DNA of 43,452 nucleotides from Nitrospirota bacterium. Its GTDB lineage: Bacteria > Nitrospirota > Thermodesulfovibrionia > Thermodesulfovibrionales > UBA1546. The notes beneath the pieces are model-generated. The model worked only from the letters and a program-made list of their open reading frames with translations, was not told the DNA's origin and searched no databases. The stretch is taken from the NCBI GenBank assembly GCA_016212165.1, contig JACRGY010000076.1, positions 1 through 43,452 of the forward strand. The letters run 5' to 3'. This document shows positions 16,064-24,044 of this stretch, piece by piece. Made by a program: the position numbers and the translations under genes. How positions within the stretch are numbered: the first letter of the stretch is position 1; every line of letters starts with the position of its first letter.

Positions 16064-17137
16064 TTACGACCACTTAAATGTTGCTGCTGTCCTCATTGTA
16101 TCTCTCATGAAGGTGAAGTCATCAATAGACTGGAATGTGAAATCAATATTGGCCATTGAGAAGAACCTTTCCCAGCCTATCCTTTCTATCCATTCACCTA
16201 TCCTCTCGTGCTTCTTTGCATTCTTTGCATACACCTCAACAATATGCTTTATTGCCGCAACAACCTTCGGCCATCTCGGCGGCACATTGGAAATGTAAGG
16301 GATAACAAGCTTTGAGAACTTTGGATTTGTCCTCAGGCTGTTTATCTTTCCACCTACAACGATAGCAACTCCGTCCCTCTCAGGATCCTTAATGCTGATA
16401 GGCGGGCAGACTGTAAAGCAATTACCGCAGTACATGCACTTCTCGGCATTTATCTTGATGCTCTTCTTTGCAGGGTCAGGGCTGATAGCGCGTGTCGGGC
16501 ATGAACCGATAACTGTCGGAAGCTCGCACATGTTCTTAAAGGTCTCGTGATTAATCTGAGGAACCTTTGTATGAACTGCAACAACAGCTATGTCAGAGCA
16601 ATGAACAGCTCCGCACATATTAACACAGCAGGCAACTGCAAGCCTTACCTTGTTCGGAAGCCTCTTTGAATCAAAATATTCATAGAGCTCATCCATCATT
16701 GCCTTGACAAGGCCTGAGGCGTCTGTGCATGCGCCGTGGCAGTGTACCCATCCCTGGGTATGTACAACATTTGTAATGCCATAGCCTATTCCGCCCATCT
16801 TAAAGCCCTTGGCTGTAAGTTCTTTCTTTAGAGGTTCAAGTTTCTTTTCATCAGATACAAGAAACTCTACATTATTTCTTGTTGTGTAGCGCAGATACCC
16901 GTCACAGTATTTTTCTGCGATATCACACTGTTCACGGATAGTATCTGTTGCGAGTATCCTGGGTGATGCAACCCTGACTGTCCAGAGCTTGTCACCGCTT
17001 TCACCTACATGAACCATAGTACCCGGGTTAATCACCTCATGGTATTTCCATTTGCCATAATTTTTCTGTATTACAGGCGGCAGGAACTGTTTATAATGAG
17101 GCGGGCCTACGTCTGTTTTTCTCTGAGGTATTGCCAT
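16064..17137 (-). CDS. dsrB: Dissimilatory sulfite reductase beta subunit
   Basis: A 357-residue subunit of the siroheme/[4Fe-4S] enzyme reducing sulfite in the cytosol. Siroheme-cluster ligands are seen as C133 (VHCHGAC) and C170, C171, C175 (ACCVNMCG), with the 37-residue spacing found in Desulfovibrio DsrB. A ferredoxin domain follows with CMYCGNCFTVCPP. The N-terminus (RKTDVGPPHYKQFLPPVI) and C-terminus (FTFMRDTMRTAATFKWS) are typical, so the gene is intact. AAGGAGG precedes the ATG, 29 nt after dsrA. It works as an alpha2beta2 complex with DsrA and with DsrC, which is not in this window. Confidence 0.97.
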   Translation of the reverse strand: MAIPQRKTDVGPPHYKQFLPPVIQKNYGKWKYHEVINPGTMVHVGESGDKLWTVRVASPRILATDTIREQCDIAEKYCDGYLRYTTRNNVEFLVSDEKKLEPLKKELTAKGFKMGGIGYGITNVVHTQGWVHCHGACTDASGLVKAMMDELYEYFDSKRLPNKVRLAVACCVNMCGAVHCSDIAVVAVHTKVPQINHETFKNMCELPTVIGSCPTRAISPDPAKKSIKINAEKCMYCGNCFTVCPPISIKDPERDGVAIVVGGKINSLRTNPKFSKLVIPYISNVPPRWPKVVAAIKHIVEVYAKNAKKHERIGEWIERIGWERFFSMANIDFTFQSIDDFTFMRDTMRTAATFKWS

Positions 17138-17166
17138 TTTTATATATCCTCCTTAATTTATTTTAT

Positions 17167-18399
17167 TTAGAATTTATACTTTCCGGTTTTCTTTTCTTCT
17201 GCTTCTTTTGCCTTAAACCCTGCCATATCCTCATCAGTGTAGAACATGAACGGGTCTTTTCTCGGCTCCTTAACCTGCTGCGGCTGTGGCGCCACTCCAA
17301 TGGCTTCAAGGAATGACCTCATGCCCTTTATCTCAATAACCTCACCAATTCTCTCTCTCGGCTTGCCATTTTCATCCCACCAATCCCATATCTTGCGGAG
17401 CAAGTCTTTAAGTTCAGTGTATGGCGCTTCAAGTTTGACGAACGGAACGATAACCCATGAAAGCAATGACCCGACAACGATAGGTGCCTTACTTCCCATG
17501 CAGAGAGTTGCTCCCCTTTCACCGCTCGGCCTTAATGCCTTTGTCATCTTTGTTATGCAGTGCATGCATCTGCTGCACTCTTTGTTGTTTATTTTCATTT
17601 CCTTACCGTCATAACTTATGCACTGTGTCGGACACATATCAACGATCTCAGCCTTTATATCCATTGTCTTTGCATAATTCTTGACTTCAGCCTGATCAAT
17701 CTTTATGTCGCCCTTCCATGTGCCGATTATGGATAGGTCTGCGCGGGCAAGAGCTGCAACACAGTCGCATGCACAGCCTGATGACTTTATTTTGAATTTA
17801 TAGGAGAATGACGGCCTGTGAAGCTCATCCTGGAATTCCTGTGTAAGATTATACGTAAGATCCAGGGTATCATAATTGGACCACTCACAGCGAGCAGGGC
17901 CAACACAGCAGCTCGGAGTTCTGAGCGCTGAACCCGAACCACCAAGGTCCCATCCGCGCGAAGAGTATTCTGCGAAAATGTTTTCAAGATGCTCGGTCTT
18001 GGTACCGAGGAGGACAAGGTCGCCTGTTGAACCATGCACGTTTGTCAGGCCGCTTCCATATTTGTCCCAGATATCGCATATCTCTTTCAATGCCTTGCCT
18101 GTATAGAAGAATGCGCTTGGTTGGTTTATTCTTACTGTGTGGAAATGTGCCACACCCGGGAATTCATCGCCGAGTTCTGAATATCTCCCGATAACTCCTC
18201 CACCATATCCAAGAACACCAACGATTCCACCATGCTTCCAGTATCCTTTTTTGGTAGCGTAGCACTTCTCGAGGTGCCCCAATGCATCATTAGACATCTC
18301 GCTCTTTTTTGCGGCCTTCTTCATCTCTGTGACAAAGCTCGGCCACGGACCTTTTTCGAGGTCGTCAATCAACGGCGTGTTGTACTTCTTGCCAGCCAT
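17167..18399 (-). CDS. dsrA: Dissimilatory sulfite reductase alpha subunit
   Basis: A 410-residue DsrA. Ligands for the siroheme-coupled cluster are C165 and C171 ([10 protein letters not shown]) and C209 and C213 (SSGCACDC), with the same 44-residue spacing as in Desulfovibrio. The inserted ferredoxin domain has [10 protein letters not shown] and [11 protein letters not shown]. Substrate-site residues lie in [28 protein letters not shown] is 4 nt before the ATG. The 176-nt upstream gap to tusA holds a heptad array and a pair of 13-nt direct repeats. With DsrD present, the reductive form is inferred. Confidence 0.97.
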   Translation of the reverse strand: MAGKKYNTPLIDDLEKGPWPSFVTEMKKAAKKSEMSNDALGHLEKCYATKKGYWKHGGIVGVLGYGGGVIGRYSELGDEFPGVAHFHTVRINQPSAFFYTGKALKEICDIWDKYGSGLTNVHGSTGDLVLLGTKTEHLENIFAEYSSRGWDLGGSGSALRTPSCCVGPARCEWSNYDTLDLTYNLTQEFQDELHRPSFSYKFKIKSSGCACDCVAALARADLSIIGTWKGDIKIDQAEVKNYAKTMDIKAEIVDMCPTQCISYDGKEMKINNKECSRCMHCITKMTKALRPSGERGATLCMGSKAPIVVGSLLSWVIVPFVKLEAPYTELKDLLRKIWDWWDENGKPRERIGEVIEIKGMRSFLEAIGVAPQPQQVKEPRKDPFMFYTDEDMAGFKAKEAEEKKTGKYKF

Positions 18400-18435
18400 A
18401 AAGTCCTCCTTCGTATTTGATAGATTTTGAAAAAA

Positions 18436-18480
18436 CTTTTACTTTTTTATCTTTTACTTAAAGTAAGCAGTAAAGAGTAA
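18436..18480. repeat. Inverted heptad array in the dsrA leader
   Basis: Plus-strand units CTTTTAC, TTTTTTA, TCTTTTA, a short CTT joint, then AAAGTAA, GCAGTAA, AGAGTAA. The two halves are reverse-complementary in type, so the dsrA leader RNA (37-81 nt before the start) could fold on it. Confidence 0.65.
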
Positions 18481-18518
18481 TATACTGCCTGCGTAATGGT
18501 CAAATAAAAAAAATTAAT

Positions 18519-18556
18519 CTATAAATCACAATTATTTATCTGCCTATAAATTACAA
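18519..18556. promoter_or_regulatory. Paired direct repeat upstream of dsrA
   Basis: CTATAAATCACAA (18519-18531) and CTATAAATTACAA (18544-18556) agree in 12 of 13 positions and start exactly 25 nt apart. They lie 120-157 nt upstream of dsrA. They may be operator half-sites; no known regulator is recognised. Confidence 0.45.
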
Positions 18557-18575
18557 GATTAAATAAATGTATAGT

Positions 18576-18815
18576 TCAAATAATCTTTTTTATGTAATAC
18601 AGAAATTCCCCTTTTTCCTCGCGCATCTCCAGCAGTTCATTGCCTGTGCGTTTTAACAGGGCAGGGATATCGGCTTTTGTGCCGGCATCTGTTGCTTCAA
18701 CAAAAAGTATCTGCCCGGGTTCCATGGAGTCAAGGGCCTTTTTGGTTTTTATCAGAGGCATGGGACAGTTAAGGCCTTTGCAGTTCAGGGTCACATCAGG
18801 CTTTATGTCAGACAT
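18576..18815 (-). CDS. tusA: TusA-family sulfur carrier
   Basis: A 79-residue protein with the TusA signature NCKGLNCPMPLIKTKKAL, in which the CPMP Cys carries persulfide, and GQILFVEATDAGTKADIPAL in the middle. In Dsr organisms TusA-like proteins pass sulfur between rhodaneses and DsrE/DsrC-type partners. A GGAGGTG site precedes the ATG. It sits between a DUF116 gene and dsrA on the same strand, supporting a place in sulfur relay, though its role in a reductive pathway is unproven. tRNA thiolation is the alternative. Confidence 0.88.
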   Translation of the reverse strand: MSDIKPDVTLNCKGLNCPMPLIKTKKALDSMEPGQILFVEATDAGTKADIPALLKRTGNELLEMREEKGEFLYYIKKII

Positions 18816-18898
18816 TTTACACCTCCATTTTAAGGCAGGTTAGTTTGCAGTTAACTATACTTCTTCAAAAGAAAGATTGTCAAGGGCAGAGTGAAGGG

Positions 18899-19420
18899 TT
18901 ATTGGCTGAAAAATTTTATTGCCTCTTTAACCTTTTCCAGATCCACCTGAGTATTAAGGCAGGGGCCGAACGGACGTTCATTGGTAATGCCCAAAACAGG
19001 CAGGGGATACGTATCAACTATTCCGCTGCTGAGGTCTGTCTCGCATGCAACAGCTATAATTGCGCCCGGCATTATATCCTTCACAATACGCCTTGCAAGC
19101 GTTCCTCCTGTTGCAACAGAAAGGCTCAGTTTGTTTTCATCTGCAATCTGAATAAGGTCTCTTATCTCACACTTTCCGCAGCCTTCACAGTTATAAACAT
19201 TATGTGTCAGCCTGATAGTACACTCATCTATCTGAAGGCAGTGCGGCAAAAGAATCAATATTTTTTTTGTCCTGGGGTTCTCGGCCCGCACAAGCTTGTT
19301 GTTAAGATTTATGATGAACCTTTGCAGTTTCTCCTTCTTATCTTTTTTAAACGAACCCACAAGCATAAGCGCAGGATAGAGAAACCTCAGTACAAGCCCT
19401 CTAATCCATATCTTTTTCAT
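18899..19420 (-). CDS. DUF116-family protein
   Basis: A 173-residue protein with an N-terminal hydrophobic stretch (VLRFLYPALMLVG) and the DUF116 core: KILILLPHCLQIDECTIRL, CEGCGKCEI and IAVACETDLSSGI. The grouped cysteines suggest a metal or Fe-S site. No function has been established for the family. The start codon ATG (19420) overlaps the end of fmt by 20 nt, and a site AAGGG lies within fmt, so translation is coupled. The position between fmt and tusA does not itself indicate the role. Confidence 0.8.
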   Translation of the reverse strand: MKKIWIRGLVLRFLYPALMLVGSFKKDKKEKLQRFIINLNNKLVRAENPRTKKILILLPHCLQIDECTIRLTHNVYNCEGCGKCEIRDLIQIADENKLSLSVATGGTLARRIVKDIMPGAIIAVACETDLSSGIVDTYPLPVLGITNERPFGPCLNTQVDLEKVKEAIKFFSQ

Positions 19421-20336
19421 CAAAATATTGCCCTTCTCTTACGTTTCTTCCCCTGATAAACTCGCCTGCCGACATTACCTTTTTGCCTTCGGGCTGAAGC
19501 TCTACAATTGAGATGAGTCCTTTCGCGGTTCCAACAACAAGTTCATCTTTCAACGCCCTTTCTATCCTGCCGGGTTTCCCCTGACCATCAACCGCCCTTA
19601 CCCTGATAATTTTAATCCTTTCTTTGCCCAAATAACAATATGCACACGGCCATGGATACATACCACGTACAAAATTAAATAACTCACTTGCTGTCTTTGA
19701 CCAGTTGAGCAATCCATCCTCTTTTTTTATGACAGGCGCGTAAGACGCTTCTCCGGCCTGGGGCCTGGATTTTAGCGAACCTTCCTTTATCCCTTTTATT
19801 GTATTGAGCAACAGAGAGGCCCCGAGTCCGGATAATTTTCTGTTCAGGGTTTCAGTGGTATCTTCATCTCTTATCCGTATTTTTTCCTCAAGCAGGATAT
19901 CGCCTGTATCGAGCCCCTTATCCATAAGCATCGTTGTAACGCCTGTAAACTCCTCTCCGTTTATTATTGCCCACTGAATGGGCGCGGCACCCCTGTACTT
20001 AGGCAACAGGGAGGCGTGAATATTTATGCATCCAAACGGCGGAAGATTAAGAATACTTTCGGGGAGTATCCTTCCATATGCCACAACTACTATAAGTTCA
20101 GGCCTAATCAATGAAAGCTCATTAAGAAAATTTGAGTCCTTCATGCTTGCAGGCTGAAAAATGCGCAGGCCTTCCTTTAATGCAAGTTCTTTAACCGGCG
20201 GCAGAGACATCTGATGCCCCCTTCCCTTCTTCTTATCAGGCTGGGTCACAACAGCAGCAATTTTTTCTCCGGCCTGCAGGAGTGCATTGAGTGCGGGGAC
20301 TGCAAATAAAGGTGTGCCAAAAAAGACAAGGCTCAT
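19401..20336 (-). CDS. fmt: Methionyl-tRNA formyltransferase
   Basis: A 311-residue enzyme that formylates initiator Met-tRNA using 10-formyl-tetrahydrofolate. The N-terminus MSLVFFGTPLFAVPALNALL is canonical, INIHASLLPKYRGAAPIQWAI carries the catalytic Asn/His, and MDKGLDTGDILLEE follows. A C-terminal OB domain ends at the stop. The frame stays open for 42 codons upstream (to 20462), but those encode repeat-derived Pro/Gly residues (PLIPPSIPPYQGG), so ATG at 20336 is chosen. No strong ribosome site is seen there. In most bacteria def and fmt are adjacent; here a 150-bp element separates them. Confidence 0.93.
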   Translation of the reverse strand: MSLVFFGTPLFAVPALNALLQAGEKIAAVVTQPDKKKGRGHQMSLPPVKELALKEGLRIFQPASMKDSNFLNELSLIRPELIVVVAYGRILPESILNLPPFGCINIHASLLPKYRGAAPIQWAIINGEEFTGVTTMLMDKGLDTGDILLEEKIRIRDEDTTETLNRKLSGLGASLLLNTIKGIKEGSLKSRPQAGEASYAPVIKKEDGLLNWSKTASELFNFVRGMYPWPCAYCYLGKERIKIIRVRAVDGQGKPGRIERALKDELVVGTAKGLISIVELQPEGKKVMSAGEFIRGRNVREGQYFDEKDMD

Positions 20337-20361
20337 TTGACTGCTGACAGGTTCGACCAAG

Positions 20362-20511
20362 AGGAATACAGGATTGCTCTTGAGCGGTTTTTTTTGCCGA
20401 TAGTCCACACCCCCCTTAGTCCCCCCTTGATAAGGGGGGATTGAGGGGGGTATAAGAGGCAAAAACCTCGGAGCGCAGCGAGAATGAGCGAGAGAGCTAT
20501 CCTGTATTCCT
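20362..20511. mobile_element. 150-bp element with terminal inverted repeats between def and fmt
   Basis: The ends AGGAATACAGGATTGCTCT (20362-20380) and AGAGCTATCCTGTATTCCT (20493-20511) are inverted repeats matching at 18 of 19 positions. Inside, GGCAAAAA-type segments are again inverted, and the centre has the palindrome CCCCCCTT-GAT-AAGGGGGG (20421-20439) flanked by two more C6/G6 blocks. It begins 6 nt after the def stop. No coding capacity for a transposase; it resembles a MITE or a REP-like dispersed palindrome. C6/G6 palindromes of this kind are known as dispersed repeats in many bacterial genomes. Confidence 0.65.
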
Positions 20512-20517
20512 TATTTT

Positions 20518-21027
20518 TCATCTATCGCCTGCCATTGCTTTCTTATAACGTTTCTTAAAAAATTCCCTTTTAATCGGGCTTATCCTGTCAATAAAAAGCA
20601 AACCGTCAAGATGGTCTATCTCGTGCTGCAACGCACGGGCCAATAGGTCTCTGCCCTGTATCTCTATCATATTGCCCTTTCTGTCCAGCGCCCTTACAAC
20701 AACCTCCTCAGCCCTCTTCACTTTTGTCCTGTAGTCCGGAATGCTGAGACATCCCTCTTCCTCATCAAGAGAACCTTTTTTTTCAATAATCTTTGGATTT
20801 ATGAGAACTATCAAAGGGATGCTTTCGTCTGCTGTGCTTACATCTATTACACAGAGCCTCTTTGAAACGCCTACCTGATTAGCAGCAAGACCAACCCCTT
20901 TTGCAGCATACATTGTCTCTATCATGTCATCTATCAGGCGGTGGATACTGCGGTCTATGTCACTGACAGGCGCGGTTTTTTCTTTTAAGACTTTTTCAGG
21001 ATACCTTTTAATCTCCAGCACAGCCAT
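20518..21027 (-). CDS. def: Peptide deformylase
   Basis: A 169-residue metalloenzyme removing the N-formyl group from nascent proteins. All three motifs are present: GVGLAANQVG (motif 1), EEGCLSIP (motif 2, Cys metal ligand) and LQHEIDHLDG (motif 3, HExxH). Length is normal for type 1 enzymes. TATAAT lies only 5 nt before the A-rich start region, so the promoter position is unclear. It precedes fmt in the transcription direction, the usual partner. Confidence 0.96.
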   Translation of the reverse strand: MAVLEIKRYPEKVLKEKTAPVSDIDRSIHRLIDDMIETMYAAKGVGLAANQVGVSKRLCVIDVSTADESIPLIVLINPKIIEKKGSLDEEEGCLSIPDYRTKVKRAEEVVVRALDRKGNMIEIQGRDLLARALQHEIDHLDGLLFIDRISPIKREFFKKRYKKAMAGDR

Positions 21028-21120
21028 TTTTTATTATAAAACATTTCTACTTTCTCTGTCTTGACGAATGTAAGTATTCAATGTCGCAAATTACCTGCCT
21101 TTACTAAACTTAATAATGCT

Positions 21121-21978
21121 TTATTGTAAGTCCCGATGTACGATATTGATATCAACAGGCTGATTTTTTATAAGAGATGCTATTTTTTCGGTTATTGCCG
21201 GCGAGCGGTGTCTCCCGCCTGTGCATCCGATGCCAATGGTGAGATAGGTCTTGCCCTCTTTTATATAGAGAGGGATAAGAAAATTAAGCAGCCCTTTCAG
21301 TTTCTTCATAAATTCCTTTGCCCGGGGTTTCTCAAAGATAAATTTTTTGACCGGCAGGTCAATACCGGAGAGTTCCTTGAGTTCAGGCACGAAGTGCGGA
21401 TTCGGAATGAATCTGACATCAAACAGCAAATCAATGTTTTGGGGAACTCCAAATTTATAGCCAAAAGACATAAGCGTTAATGCCATTGCACTGCCCTTTG
21501 CAGCGCTGCTGTACAATGAAGTTATTAGCTGCCTGAGTTGATGCGGAGTATATGACGAGGTGTCTATAATCCTGTCAGCTTCTTTCCTTAAAGGCATGAG
21601 CGCTTTCTTTTCTGCCTCAATTGATTTTCCGATGTCGTTTTTGAATGATATGGACAAAGGGTGCGGCCTCCTTGTCTCTTTGAATCTCCTTATGAGCACA
21701 CCTTTTTCCGCCTCTAAAAATATGATTTCAGTCTTATGCTTCTTCCTTAATGCCTGAAGCGCGGAATCTGCCTTCAGGAGAAATCCCTGCTCCCTTATAT
21801 CAATACCTATCCCTATCCTTTTTATATCGCCTTTTTGAGTTAACTGGGTTATAAAGGAATCTATTAAGGTAAGGGGAAGATTATCAACGCAGAAAAAACC
21901 GCTGTCTTCCAGCGCCCTCAGGGCAACCGTCTTTCCTGATCCCGAAAGGCCGCTGATTATGACAATGGCGGGTTGCAA
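21121..21978 (-). CDS. rapZ: RapZ-family nucleotide-binding protein
   Basis: A P-loop protein: ISGLSGSGKTVALRALED, DNLPLTLIDSF, DVRFIPNPHFVPEL and the C-terminal IGIGCTGGRHRSPAI. In E. coli RapZ steers decay of the GlmZ sRNA; in other bacteria (YvcJ) the role is less clear, but a C-terminal RNA or metabolite site is shared. The start is uncertain. The conserved part begins at TTG 21978 (Leu/Met-QPAIVIISG). A GTG at 22002 adds eight codons inside a heptad array and has its ribosome site 16 nt away. A 9-codon leader ORF with a well-spaced site ends 1 nt before the TTG, favouring reinitiation there. Confidence 0.88.
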   Translation of the reverse strand: MQPAIVIISGLSGSGKTVALRALEDSGFFCVDNLPLTLIDSFITQLTQKGDIKRIGIGIDIREQGFLLKADSALQALRKKHKTEIIFLEAEKGVLIRRFKETRRPHPLSISFKNDIGKSIEAEKKALMPLRKEADRIIDTSSYTPHQLRQLITSLYSSAAKGSAMALTLMSFGYKFGVPQNIDLLFDVRFIPNPHFVPELKELSGIDLPVKKFIFEKPRAKEFMKKLKGLLNFLIPLYIKEGKTYLTIGIGCTGGRHRSPAITEKIASLIKNQPVDINIVHRDLQ

Positions 21979-21979
21979 T

Positions 21980-22009
21980 TTAATACCGGATGCGCGATAC
22001 ACGATCCAT
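21980..22009 (-). other. Possible 9-codon leader ORF before rapZ
   Basis: ATG at 22009 follows AAGGAG (22019-22024 on +) by 9 nt, and the frame ends TAA at 21980-21982, leaving one nt before the TTG start of rapZ. Its codons come from the GAT-type heptads. It may allow coupled translation; the coding potential is tiny. Confidence 0.35.
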
Positions 22010-22016
22010 GATATAA
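21989..22016. repeat. Heptad array, GAT type, between hpf and rapZ (left arm)
   Basis: Units GATGCGC, GATACAC, GATCCAT, GATATAA in 7-nt register. The inverted partner is at 22026-22046; the middle unit GATACAC pairs perfectly with GTGTATC. Confidence 0.8.
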
Positions 22017-22025
22017 ATCTCCTTT

Positions 22026-22046
22026 TTGCATCGTGTATCCTGCATC
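22026..22046. repeat. Heptad array, GAT type, between hpf and rapZ (right arm)
   Basis: Units TTGCATC, GTGTATC, CTGCATC, reverse complements of GATGCAA, GATACAC, GATGCAG. With 21989-22016 it makes an imperfect hairpin whose loop contains the AAGGAG site of the leader ORF. Confidence 0.8.
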
Positions 22047-22051
22047 ATTTC

Positions 22052-22573
22052 TCATTTCATCGGCTCTATCAGTCCGAAGTTTCCGTCATTCCTGCGATAG
22101 ACAACGTTAATGTTTCCGCTTATCTCATTGGTAAAAACAAAAAAATTCTTGTCAAGGAGTTCCATCTGCATCACGGCCTCATCAGGCCCCATTGGTTTTA
22201 TATCAAACTGCTTCCTCTTTATAATCCTGCCTGTTTCCTCAGGTATCTCCGGTGACAGGGCCTCAGCGTTTTTGCCTTCACCCTTCCTGTGAGAAACAAG
22301 CTTTTCCTTGTATTTCTTCACCTGTTTTTCAAGCTTTTCGACAACTTCATCAATTGAAGAATATATCTCGCCTGTGATTCCCTCGGCCTGTATCATCGTG
22401 CCGTTCGCCTTCAGAAGCACCTCTACCTTATGCCTGTATTTTTCAATACTGAGGGTCACAACAGCCTCGGTAATATTTGAAGAATACCTCTCAAACTTTT
22501 TAACCTTTTCCTCTGCATAATTCCTTAATGCCGGGGTTATACTCAGGTGCCTTCCATTGACTATTACGTTCAT
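22052..22573 (-). CDS. hpf: Long-form ribosome hibernation promoting factor
   Basis: A 173-residue protein. The N-terminal S30AE domain is seen as MNVIVNGRHLSITPALRNYA and VEKLEKQVKKYKEKL, and the C-terminal dimerisation domain as RKQFDIKPMGPDEAVMQMELL with FFVFTNEISGNINVVYRRNDG. The long form joins two ribosomes into an inactive 100S particle. AAGGAGGGAG, overlapping the rpoN stop, fits ATG 22573, so a longer start at 22591 is rejected. Position after rpoN is the classical arrangement. Confidence 0.94.
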   Translation of the reverse strand: MNVIVNGRHLSITPALRNYAEEKVKKFERYSSNITEAVVTLSIEKYRHKVEVLLKANGTMIQAEGITGEIYSSIDEVVEKLEKQVKKYKEKLVSHRKGEGKNAEALSPEIPEETGRIIKRKQFDIKPMGPDEAVMQMELLDKNFFVFTNEISGNINVVYRRNDGNFGLIEPMK

Positions 22574-22583
22574 AACTCCCTCC

Positions 22584-24044
22584 TTAGTCAAATCTCCTTC
22601 TCTGGTTCTGAGACGGGATTTTCAGTTCCTCTCTATATTTTGCAACAGTCCTTCTCGCAATCGTTACATCGCTATTTTTAAGCATTCCAACTATAATCTG
22701 GTCGCTTAACGGTTTCTTTGTATCCTCTTCAGAGACTATCTTTTTTATCAGGTCCTTTACAGAAGTGGAAGACACGCCCTCTGTATTACCCTTACTCTGC
22801 AGGGCGCTGCTGAAAAAGAATTTAAAACAAAAAACGCCATGGCCGCAGGACATATATTTATTCGACGTAACTCTGCTTATAGTGCTCTCGTGCAGGCCGA
22901 GGTCAAGTGCAACATTTCTGAGATTCAGCGGTTTTAAATTCTGTACGTTTCCATCAAAAAAATCTCTTTGAAAATTGATTATGCTTTCAGTTACCCTGTA
23001 TATGGTCCTGTTACGCTGGTCAAGGCTCTTCAACAGCCATGTAGCAGAACGCAATTTTTCATCAAGAAACTGTCTCTCCTCTTTTGAGAAGGAATTTTTC
23101 TGCAGGAGCAACTTTTTATAATAGCTGTTTATTTTCAGCTTTGGCAGTCTCTCATCATTCAGGATTATCTGGTAGCCTTCATCGTTCTTTACTATAAACA
23201 CATCAGGGACAACATAATTTGTACCGGCCCCTGAAAAATTCCTCGCCGGTTTCGGCTCTAACCCTTCAATAACCTTAACAGCTGCCAGCACATCATCCAG
23301 CGGGGCGCTGTGCTGCCTGGCTATCTGATGGTAGTTCTTTTTTCTGAGTTCTTCCATGTCGCTTAAAATAATTTTTTCTGCAAGGCTGCCTGTCAGCCCC
23401 AGCAACCTGAGTTGTAAAAGCAGGCATTCCTTCAAGTCCCTTGCTCCTATACCCGGAGGGTCAAAACTCTGAACGAGATCGACAGCCTTTCCTGCCATGA
23501 CAACATCGGTATTAAAAGACTTCGCAATCTCTTCATCTGTGGCGCTGAGGTACCCGTTTTCATCTATATTGCCTATTACGACCTCTCCAACCTGCCTTAT
23601 TTCTTCCGCAACATCGGACAATCTCAGCTGCCATAAAAGATGGTCATAGATATCCGGACTTTGATTTACAAACTGCTCGAATGACGGCGGAGCTTCTGTG
23701 CCCGGCGTAAAATATCCGAGGTCTCTTCCATCACTGCCTCTCTCTTCGAAATAGTCATCAACAGTAAACCTGCTAAGATTTTCATCAGACATTACTCTTT
23801 CAAGCGGAGATTCAGCATCGTCAGTTTCTTCCTGAACCTCCATGGATTCCACTTCCTCTCTCGTAAGCTCTTCTTTTGTATCTTCTACAACTTCTTCCAG
23901 AAATGGATTCTCGACAAGCTCCTGAGTCAGGGTCTGTGACAGTTCAAGCTGCGGCATCTGCAGGAGTTTTATCGCCATCTGAAGCTGAGGAGTGAGAACA
24001 AGCTTCTGGGAAAGTTTAAGCTCTAATTTGTGTTCGAGTGCCAT
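22584..24044 (-). CDS. rpoN: RNA polymerase sigma-54 factor
   Basis: A 486-residue sigma-54. The Gln/Leu-rich activator-interacting region I is LELKLSQKLVLTPQLQMAI; an acidic region II follows (about 55-110); the core-binding and HTH regions include RNVALDLGLHESTISRVTSNK; the RpoN box is ARRTVAKYR near the C-terminus. The ATG overlaps the lptB stop (TAATG). It directs promoters with -24/-12 boxes and needs AAA+ activators such as the one encoded at 33944-35275. Confidence 0.96.
   Translation of the reverse strand: MALEHKLELKLSQKLVLTPQLQMAIKLLQMPQLELSQTLTQELVENPFLEEVVEDTKEELTREEVESMEVQEETDDAESPLERVMSDENLSRFTVDDYFEERGSDGRDLGYFTPGTEAPPSFEQFVNQSPDIYDHLLWQLRLSDVAEEIRQVGEVVIGNIDENGYLSATDEEIAKSFNTDVVMAGKAVDLVQSFDPPGIGARDLKECLLLQLRLLGLTGSLAEKIILSDMEELRKKNYHQIARQHSAPLDDVLAAVKVIEGLEPKPARNFSGAGTNYVVPDVFIVKNDEGYQIILNDERLPKLKINSYYKKLLLQKNSFSKEERQFLDEKLRSATWLLKSLDQRNRTIYRVTESIINFQRDFFDGNVQNLKPLNLRNVALDLGLHESTISRVTSNKYMSCGHGVFCFKFFFSSALQSKGNTEGVSSTSVKDLIKKIVSEEDTKKPLSDQIIVGMLKNSDVTIARRTVAKYREELKIPSQNQRRRFD

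Noticed and set aside
15735-18399. Oxidative (reverse) Dsr system of a sulfur oxidiser
   Set aside because: dsrD follows dsrAB, and no dsrEFH is adjacent; TusA alone does not decide. Reductive type fits better.
18519-18556. HcpR/FNR-type palindromic operator upstream of dsrA
   Set aside because: TTGTGA-like halves are present but not arranged as an inverted repeat; only direct repeats are seen.
20337-20462. N-terminal extension of Fmt
   Set aside because: The 42 extra codons come from the C6/G6 repeat element, and the canonical family start is at 20336.
20333-20521. Small protein gene of about 62 codons between def and fmt
   Set aside because: Its frame is made of the inverted-repeat element and overlaps both genes; no family resemblance.
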